A stretch of DNA of 10,155 nucleotides from an uncultured Bacteroidales bacterium (GTDB lineage Bacteria > Bacteroidota > Bacteroidia > Bacteroidales > UBA932), in contig CAMKTW010000041.1 of NCBI GenBank assembly GCA_946415795.1, forward strand, positions 1 to 10,155, read 5' to 3'. Positions within the stretch are counted from its first letter, which is position 1; each line of letters opens with the position of its first letter. Shown in pieces: positions 5,666-10,155 of the stretch. The notes under the pieces were generated by a model. It searched no databases and was not told the origin of the DNA. It saw only the letters and a program-made list of their open reading frames with translations. The translations under genes were made by a program, and so were the position numbers.

Positions 5666-7948
5666 ATGACTAATAGAAAAATCATTGTAATCATATTTCT
5701 ACTGTGTCTTGCGTGGGCGGCTGGAGCCCAGCAGTTTACCGGCACAGTCTATTACCAGGACCCCGTGGGCGCGCGCGAACCGCTCCCTTTCGCACAGGTC
5801 TATTATCTTGAGAAAGAAAAGCTGCTCGAGTGTGACGAGAGCGGCACTTTTGGCGTTTTTCTCACAAATGACGCAACCTTCGTGGCTACCTACGTCGGCT
5901 ATTCCCAGGATACGCTGTACGTTGCGGCCGGAACCACTGCGGCCGACTTTATCCTGTATGGTAACAACACCCTCGACGAGGCGGTCGCCACTGCACGGCA
6001 GGCCGGTCTGAAGCGTCTTTCACAAATTAAGACGGAGGCTATCACCGCCGCCGGCATCTGCAAGATGGCCTGCTGCAATCTTGCAGAGAGTTTTGAGAAC
6101 ACCGCCAGCGTCAGCGTAGGTTATGCGGACGCCGTTACCGGTGCCCGCCAGATTAAGCTGCTCGGACTCTCCGGCGTCTATACCCAGATGCAGGACGAGA
6201 AGATGCCGGTGATGCGGGGACTCTCATCCACCTTCGGCTTCAATTATGTGCCCGGACAGTGGCTGGAGAGTATCCTCATATCCAAGGGCCCGACATCTGT
6301 GGCCAACGATGCGGGGGGCATCACCGGCCAGATTGATATGGAACACCGCAAGCCGGTGGACGAGACGCCTCTGTTTGTGAACCTTTACGGCAGCAGCGAC
6401 AAGATGTTTGACGGCAACATAATCTCTGCCCTGCAGCTGAACGACCGCTGGAGCACCATCCTTCTGACCTATTTCTCTTACGCCAATTCTATGATGGACC
6501 ACAACGGCGACGGCTTCCGCGATGACCCCACCACCCGGCAGATCAATCTCTCCAACCGCTGGCTCTATTACGATCCCAGCGGATTGCAGGTGCGGTTCGG
6601 ATTTAAGGTGGTAGGCGACGACCGTGTCGGCGGCCAGATGGGCTACAACCGCAATATGGCGTGGGATATCGCCCCTGCGGCCTGGGGTTCACTGATAAAG
6701 AACCAGCTCTACAATGCCTACCTTAAGGTGGGGATGCCGCTCAACGACGACCAGAGCAGCAGCATCGCCCTCGTGGCTACCGGAAACTATTACGACACGG
6801 ACGCACACTTTGGCTGCAATCACTACAGCGGCCTGCAGAAGAGCCTGTTTGCCAACCTGATATATCACAACGACTTTAACGAGCACAACACCGTTGAGTT
6901 TGCCTTCACCGCCCAGAACGACGATGTGGTGGAACATTATGCAATCCGGCCTTACGGACTGGAGACCTCGGAAGAGGTGCCGGTCCCGGCCCGCAAGGAG
7001 GCACTTCTAGGTGCGATGGGAGAGTACACCTTCCGCAGCGGCGAAAAGTTCACCGCCGTGGCCGGCTTCCGTATGGACTGGGATTCATATTACCAGAAGA
7101 TGCTGGTTTCCCCCCGCCTCACCCTGAAATATGTGCCGTTCCACGACCTGGTGCTGCGAGGCAGTATCGGGCGTGCCCAGCACTCCCCCAGCGTGTTTGC
7201 CGATAATTTTGGCCTGTTCTCTTCCAACCGCAGGATAATATACAGTTACGGTGTCCATCCTGATGCCGGTCGCGGCCTTAATATGGACATAGAGGATGCC
7301 ATCACCACGGGCGGCAATGTCACATATTACCTTCCGTTCGGAGAAGAGGATGCCAGTTTCATAAGTCTGGAGTACTTCCGTACCGACTTCTCCCGCCAGG
7401 TTTATGCCGACACGGAGTGGCTCCCCGGCACTACCTGCGTGACGCTGGCACAGTCGGCCACCCAAACCGTCCAGGCCGATCTGTCGCTGGACTTCAACAG
7501 GCATTTCAATGCGCTGCTCACCTTCCGCTATACCGACCCCAAAGTCAGGCTTATGGAGGCCCGTGGCGACACCGATAAAGAGATAGTGCGCCCTATGACC
7601 AGTTTGTACAAAGGGGTGCTCAACCTTCAGTACAAGACCAATCTCAGCAAGTGGATATTTGATTTCACGGCGCAGCTGAACGGCCCGATGAGGTTGCCCG
7701 ACTATGCTGCAAAGGCGTGGGAGATGGAGTATTCGCCAGTATATCCTATGCTTTATGCCCAGGTGACCCGCAAACTGAAGGCCCTTGACATCTACGCCGG
7801 GGTGGAGAATATCACAGGCTTCCGCCAGAAAGATGCTATTATCGGCGCAGACAACCCGTTTGGCAGCGGGTTTGACGCCTCTGTTGTATGGGGGCCGCTT
7901 ATGGGTCGCAAGTTCTATCTGGGATTCAGATATACATTATGGAAATAA
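5666..7948 (+). CDS. TonB-dependent outer-membrane receptor, putative metal uptake
   Basis: This is a 760-residue outer-membrane transporter, energised from the inner membrane by TonB-ExbB-ExbD, for a ligand that cannot diffuse through porins. A signal peptide occupies 1-21 (hydrophobic core then AGA, cleaved before Gln22). A carboxypeptidase-regulatory-like beta-sandwich, common in Bacteroidota receptors, spans about 23-100. The plug domain covers about 120-230, with MRGLSSTFG (183-191), ILISKGPTSV (203-212) and GGITGQIDM (217-225), then a beta-barrel with alternating aromatic strands ending FYLGFRYTLWK. It is not SusC, which is longer and paired with SusD; no SusD is here. The plug carries a Cys cluster, ICKMACCNLAESF (131-143), followed by TGARQIKLLGLSGVY (158-172), which I recall from a Bacteroidota receptor group often beside HMA proteins. 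With a His/Cys-rich protein upstream and an HMA protein downstream, a metal or metal complex (copper perhaps) is the best guess. Siderophore or cofactor uptake remains possible. Confidence 0.9.
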   Translation: MTNRKIIVIIFLLCLAWAAGAQQFTGTVYYQDPVGAREPLPFAQVYYLEKEKLLECDESGTFGVFLTNDATFVATYVGYSQDTLYVAAGTTAADFILYGNNTLDEAVATARQAGLKRLSQIKTEAITAAGICKMACCNLAESFENTASVSVGYADAVTGARQIKLLGLSGVYTQMQDEKMPVMRGLSSTFGFNYVPGQWLESILISKGPTSVANDAGGITGQIDMEHRKPVDETPLFVNLYGSSDKMFDGNIISALQLNDRWSTILLTYFSYANSMMDHNGDGFRDDPTTRQINLSNRWLYYDPSGLQVRFGFKVVGDDRVGGQMGYNRNMAWDIAPAAWGSLIKNQLYNAYLKVGMPLNDDQSSSIALVATGNYYDTDAHFGCNHYSGLQKSLFANLIYHNDFNEHNTVEFAFTAQNDDVVEHYAIRPYGLETSEEVPVPARKEALLGAMGEYTFRSGEKFTAVAGFRMDWDSYYQKMLVSPRLTLKYVPFHDLVLRGSIGRAQHSPSVFADNFGLFSSNRRIIYSYGVHPDAGRGLNMDIEDAITTGGNVTYYLPFGEEDASFISLEYFRTDFSRQVYADTEWLPGTTCVTLAQSATQTVQADLSLDFNRHFNALLTFRYTDPKVRLMEARGDTDKEIVRPMTSLYKGVLNLQYKTNLSKWIFDFTAQLNGPMRLPDYAAKAWEMEYSPVYPMLYAQVTRKLKALDIYAGVENITGFRQKDAIIGADNPFGSGFDASVVWGPLMGRKFYLGFRYTLWK

Positions 7949-7968
7949 CAATTACAAACATTAACGAT

Positions 7969-8289
7969 ATGAAAACAAGGATCATAATTATGATGGTGGT
8001 TATGCTGATGGTTTTTTCTGCGTCGGCATTTGCCCAGAAGAAGGACAAACAGGCTAAGTTTGAAGAAGTTACATTCGTAACGGACATCGAGTGCAAGAAC
8101 TGTGTAAAAAAATGTGAAGCAAATCTCCCGTATGAGAAAGGGATTAAAGATTGTAAGATAGATCTCGCTTCCCAGACAGTTTATTTTAAATTCGACCCCC
8201 AAAAAACTTCAAAAGAGAAGCTTGCAAAGGCCATTGAGAAACTGGGTTATACTGCCTCCGAGGTGCAACCTGTGCAAGATGACAAATAA
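7969..8289 (+). CDS. Secreted HMA (heavy-metal-associated) domain protein
   Basis: From the ATG at 7969 the product has 106 residues: a signal peptide (about 1-22, ending SASAFA before Gln23), a short Lys-rich linker, and one ferredoxin-like HMA domain of the Atx1/CopZ/MerP type (about 32-97). The metal site reads IECKNCVKKCE (40-50). Cys42 and Cys45 form the CxxC pair that binds soft metals such as Cu(I) or Hg(II), and Cys49 and Cys62 are extra. The canonical Met two residues before the first Cys is replaced by Ile. KAIEKLGYTA (87-96) is the typical end of the fold. I prefer 7969 because it gives a standard signal peptide. In-frame ATGs at 7939 (overlapping the receptor stop) and 7888 would add 10 or 27 residues ahead of it. 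The gene is about 40% G+C by hand count, lower than sampled neighbours, partly because of its many lysines. The likely role is a periplasmic metal chaperone or trap working with the receptor. Confidence 0.88.
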   Translation: MKTRIIIMMVVMLMVFSASAFAQKKDKQAKFEEVTFVTDIECKNCVKKCEANLPYEKGIKDCKIDLASQTVYFKFDPQKTSKEKLAKAIEKLGYTASEVQPVQDDK

Positions 8290-8302
8290 ATTATTACATT
8301 TG
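8271..8302 (+). promoter_or_regulatory. Candidate Bacteroidota promoter for nfnAB
   Basis: TACATTTG at 8295-8302 is an exact match to the Bacteroidota -7 consensus TAnnTTTG. TGTG at 8271-8274, 20 bases upstream, is a one-mismatch match to the -33 element TTTG. It lies mostly in the 43-base gap before nfnA and would give a leader of roughly 25 bases. This is the only TAnnTTTG box I found in an intergenic position, and it suggests nfnAB is transcribed separately from the metal cassette. Confidence 0.5.
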
Positions 8303-8317
8303 CCGCTCGTATATAAT

Positions 8318-8330
8318 TAACCAGCGGTTA
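8318..8330. promoter_or_regulatory. Small perfect inverted repeat just before the nfnA start
   Basis: TAACC and GGTTA are perfectly complementary 5-base arms around the 3-base spacer AGC, ending two bases before the nfnA ATG. It could be a weak mRNA hairpin over the translation start or part of an operator. A repeat this short may be chance. Confidence 0.25.
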
Positions 8331-8332
8331 CA

Positions 8333-9178
8333 ATGTATAAGATATTAGAAAAGAAAAAGCTCGCTCCTCAGATTTTTCTGATGGAGATAGAAGCTCCAAG
8401 ACTGGCTGCGGCTGCCCTGCCGGGCCAGTTCCTTATTATCCGCGACGATGAGAAAGGGGAGCGTATCCCACTCACTGTCAGCGATTCCGATACGGTCAAA
8501 GGGACGGTGACCGTGGTTATCCAGCTTATCGGCCGTTCCAGCCACAAGATGGTGGAGCAATACCAGGTGGGCGACTCTTTTGCCGATGTCGTGGGTCCTC
8601 TGGGCAATCCGTCTGAATTTGTGAATGCCAGAGCGGAAGAACTCAAGGGCCGGCGCTATGTGTTTATCGCTGGTGGTCTGGGCACTGCCCCGGTTTATCC
8701 GCAAGCCCGCTGGTTGCACGAGCACGGCGTGCCAGTAGATGTAATAATTGGTGCAAGGACCAAAGATCTGCTGATATATACAGATAAGCTCGCCACAGCC
8801 TGCGACAATCTTTACCTGTGTACCGACGACGGCAGCGAGGGCTTCAAGGGGGTTGGTACCGCCTGTCTGGAAGATCTCTGCGCCAAAGGCAAAACGTACA
8901 CCAACTGTGTGGCCATAGGCCCTATGATAATGATGAAATTCGCAACCCTTACCTGTATGAAACTTAATATTCCCATCCAGGTGAGTATGAATACGCTGAT
9001 GGTCGATGGCACGGGAATGTGCGGTGCCTGCCGTGTAAGCGTAGGCGGAAAGACATATTTCTCTTGCGTGGACGGACCCGAGTTTGACGGTGCCCTTGTG
9101 GACTGGGACGAGGCGATGAGACGTTCACGCCAATATAAGCCGGAGGAGGCGGCAGCAATGGAAAGTTATGGCAAATAA
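8333..9178 (+). CDS. nfnA: NfnA: small subunit of NADH-dependent reduced ferredoxin:NADP+ oxidoreductase
   Basis: NfnA is the FAD/[2Fe-2S]/NAD(H)-binding subunit of the cytoplasmic, electron-bifurcating NfnAB complex, which reversibly couples NADH and reduced ferredoxin oxidation to NADP+ reduction in anaerobes. The 281-residue length fits. An N-terminal flavin domain (about 1-100) has the FAD motif RIPLTVSD (44-51). A ferredoxin-reductase NAD domain follows, with AGGLGTAPVYPQA (113-125). The C-terminal [2Fe-2S] site reads DGTGMCGACRV (225-235) plus Cys245. Asp225 takes the place of the first Cys of the related PyrK motif, matching the one-Asp, three-Cys cluster described for Thermotoga maritima NfnA. 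That and the overlapping nfnB favour NfnA over PyrK, and no pyrD is adjacent. Such genes are often labelled sulfide/dihydroorotate dehydrogenase-like. The start at 8333 follows an A/T-rich leader without a Shine-Dalgarno sequence. Confidence 0.9.
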   Translation: MYKILEKKKLAPQIFLMEIEAPRLAAAALPGQFLIIRDDEKGERIPLTVSDSDTVKGTVTVVIQLIGRSSHKMVEQYQVGDSFADVVGPLGNPSEFVNARAEELKGRRYVFIAGGLGTAPVYPQARWLHEHGVPVDVIIGARTKDLLIYTDKLATACDNLYLCTDDGSEGFKGVGTACLEDLCAKGKTYTNCVAIGPMIMMKFATLTCMKLNIPIQVSMNTLMVDGTGMCGACRVSVGGKTYFSCVDGPEFDGALVDWDEAMRRSRQYKPEEAAAMESYGK

Positions 9179-10155
9179 GATCCCAAGAGTTGCAGTACGC
9201 GAACAGAATCCGAAGGTCCGCGCTCACAATTTTGAAGAGGTTTCGTATGGATACGACGCCAAAGAGGCTATGCTTGAGGCGAGTCGTTGCCTGCATTGCA
9301 AGAACCCCCGCTGCGTGGGTGGCTGCCCCGTCAGCATACAGATACCTGAATTCATAGCCCGCGTGGCAGAAGGCGACATAGTCGCTGCAGCCGGTGTGAT
9401 AGCTAAGGATTCCCTGCTGCCGGCTGTTTGCGGCCGTGTATGCCCTCAGGAAACACAGTGCGAAGGTCAGTGCATCCTTGGAGTCAAGGGCGAACCGGTG
9501 GCCATAGGCAAGCTGGAGCGTTTCGTGGCCGATTATATGCACTCTCATCCGGAAGAGTCGCAGGCGGTGGAGAAAGCCCCTTCCAACGGCCATAAGGTGG
9601 CTGTTATCGGCAGCGGTCCCGCCGGCCTGGCCTGTGCGGCAGACCTTGCCAAATGGGGCTATGATGTCACCATTTTCGAAGCCCTTCACAAAGTCGGAGG
9701 CGTACTGGTCTATGGTATTCCCGAGTTCCGTCTTCCTAAGGAGAAAGTGCTTGCCAGGGAGATCGAGGCTGTCACCGCCCTTGGTGTAAAGATAGAGACC
9801 GATGTGATAATAGGCCGTACCGTAACCATAGATTCCCTTATGGAGAAGGAGGGTTTCGAGGCTGTCTTTGTCGGAACCGGCGCCGGACTGCCGCGGTTTA
9901 TGGGCATTCCCGGCGAGAACCTCAACGGCGTGTTCTCTGCAAACGAGTTCCTGACCCGCAACAACCTTATGAAGGCTTACCTCGACGACTATGCAACCCC
10001 GATCCACGCCGGTCGCAAAGCCGTGATTGTGGGTGGCGGCAACGTGGCAATGGACGCGGCTCGTACCGCACTCCGTCTGGGCGCGGATACTACCATCGTT
10101 TATCGCCGTACAGAAGTGGAGCTTCCTGCCCGCAAGGAGGAGGTTCACCACGCGA
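9168..10155 (+). CDS. nfnB: NfnB: large subunit of NfnAB, GltD/GltA-like (3' end outside window)
   Basis: This partial gene runs off the right edge after 329 complete codons. The family is about 460-470 residues, so roughly 130-140 are missing. NfnB carries the bifurcating FAD, two [4Fe-4S] clusters and the NADP(H) site. An N-terminal ferredoxin-like domain has CLHCKNPRCVGGCP (41-54; Cys 41, 44, 49, 53) and CGRVCPQETQCEGQC (88-102; Cys 88, 92, 98, 102). The first Rossmann motif, VIGSGPAGLACAA (146-158), binds FAD. The second, VIVGGGNVAMDAA (286-298) with YRRTEVELPARKEE (312-325), is the NADPH type, with the Arg pair placed to contact the 2'-phosphate. Such proteins are often misnamed glutamate synthase small subunit; no glutamate synthase large subunit is visible. 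The ATG at 9168 overlaps the nfnA stop (ATGGCAAATAA, 11 bases), which suggests coupled, equimolar translation. The GGAGGAGG at 9142-9149 lies inside nfnA Glu codons and too far upstream to be a good ribosome site. Confidence 0.93.
   Translation, partial: MANKIPRVAVREQNPKVRAHNFEEVSYGYDAKEAMLEASRCLHCKNPRCVGGCPVSIQIPEFIARVAEGDIVAAAGVIAKDSLLPAVCGRVCPQETQCEGQCILGVKGEPVAIGKLERFVADYMHSHPEESQAVEKAPSNGHKVAVIGSGPAGLACAADLAKWGYDVTIFEALHKVGGVLVYGIPEFRLPKEKVLAREIEAVTALGVKIETDVIIGRTVTIDSLMEKEGFEAVFVGTGAGLPRFMGIPGENLNGVFSANEFLTRNNLMKAYLDDYATPIHAGRKAVIVGGGNVAMDAARTALRLGADTTIVYRRTEVELPARKEEVHHA

Noticed and set aside
9142..9149. Strong Shine-Dalgarno site for nfnB
   Set aside because: GGAGGAGG consists of Glu codons of nfnA and ends 18 bases before the start, too far for a classical site. 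Bacteroidota generally make little use of Shine-Dalgarno pairing.
8964..10151. Long reverse-strand open frame (395 codons) opposite nfnB
   Set aside because: It lies antisense to a gene with clear Fe-S and Rossmann motifs, shows no recognisable domain or signal, and is the kind of open shadow expected opposite codon-biased G/C-rich genes.

Overview
The window looks like chromosomal DNA of an anaerobic member of the Bacteroidota, most likely a gut-type Bacteroidales. Five things suggest this. A TonB-dependent receptor carries an N-terminal carboxypeptidase-regulatory-like domain. Leaders upstream of start codons are A/T-rich and lack Shine-Dalgarno sequences. The only recognisable promoter element is a Bacteroidota-type TAnnTTTG -7 box. 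The receptor's plug domain belongs to a Bacteroidota type. An NfnAB electron-bifurcating transhydrogenase is present. Sampled coding DNA is roughly 52-57% G+C. The genus cannot be fixed from the sequence alone.

All genes lie on the + strand and are packed tightly. The largest gaps are 56 bases (5610-5665) and 43 bases (8290-8332), so no stretch over 300 bases lacks a gene. Three blocks can be read. (1) 35-5129, cell envelope and nucleotide housekeeping: a 14-TM Wzx/MATE-like polysaccharide flippase, dUTPase (dut), the last cytoplasmic peptidoglycan-precursor ligase (murF) and the long form of signal peptide peptidase A (sppA). Gaps are 1, 18 and 24 bases, so this is probably one transcription unit. 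The first 33 bases may be the tail of another gene. (2) 5136-8289, a metal-handling cassette: a small membrane-anchored His/Cys-rich protein, a TonB-dependent outer-membrane receptor with a Cys cluster in its plug, and a secreted one-domain HMA (heavy-metal-associated) protein with a CxxC site. (3) 8333 to the right edge: nfnA and the 5' two-thirds of nfnB, overlapping by 11 bases and preceded by a candidate promoter.

The metal cassette is the most interesting part. Each of its three products carries cysteine or histidine clusters and each is predicted to sit outside the cytoplasm, at a different place: inner-membrane anchor, outer membrane, and periplasm. A metal (copper is the natural first guess) could pass or be sensed between them. 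This is inference. The family architecture is known in Bacteroidota, and no metal specificity can be read from the sequence. I saw no transposases, CRISPR arrays, tRNA or rRNA genes, phage genes or clear intrinsic terminators.
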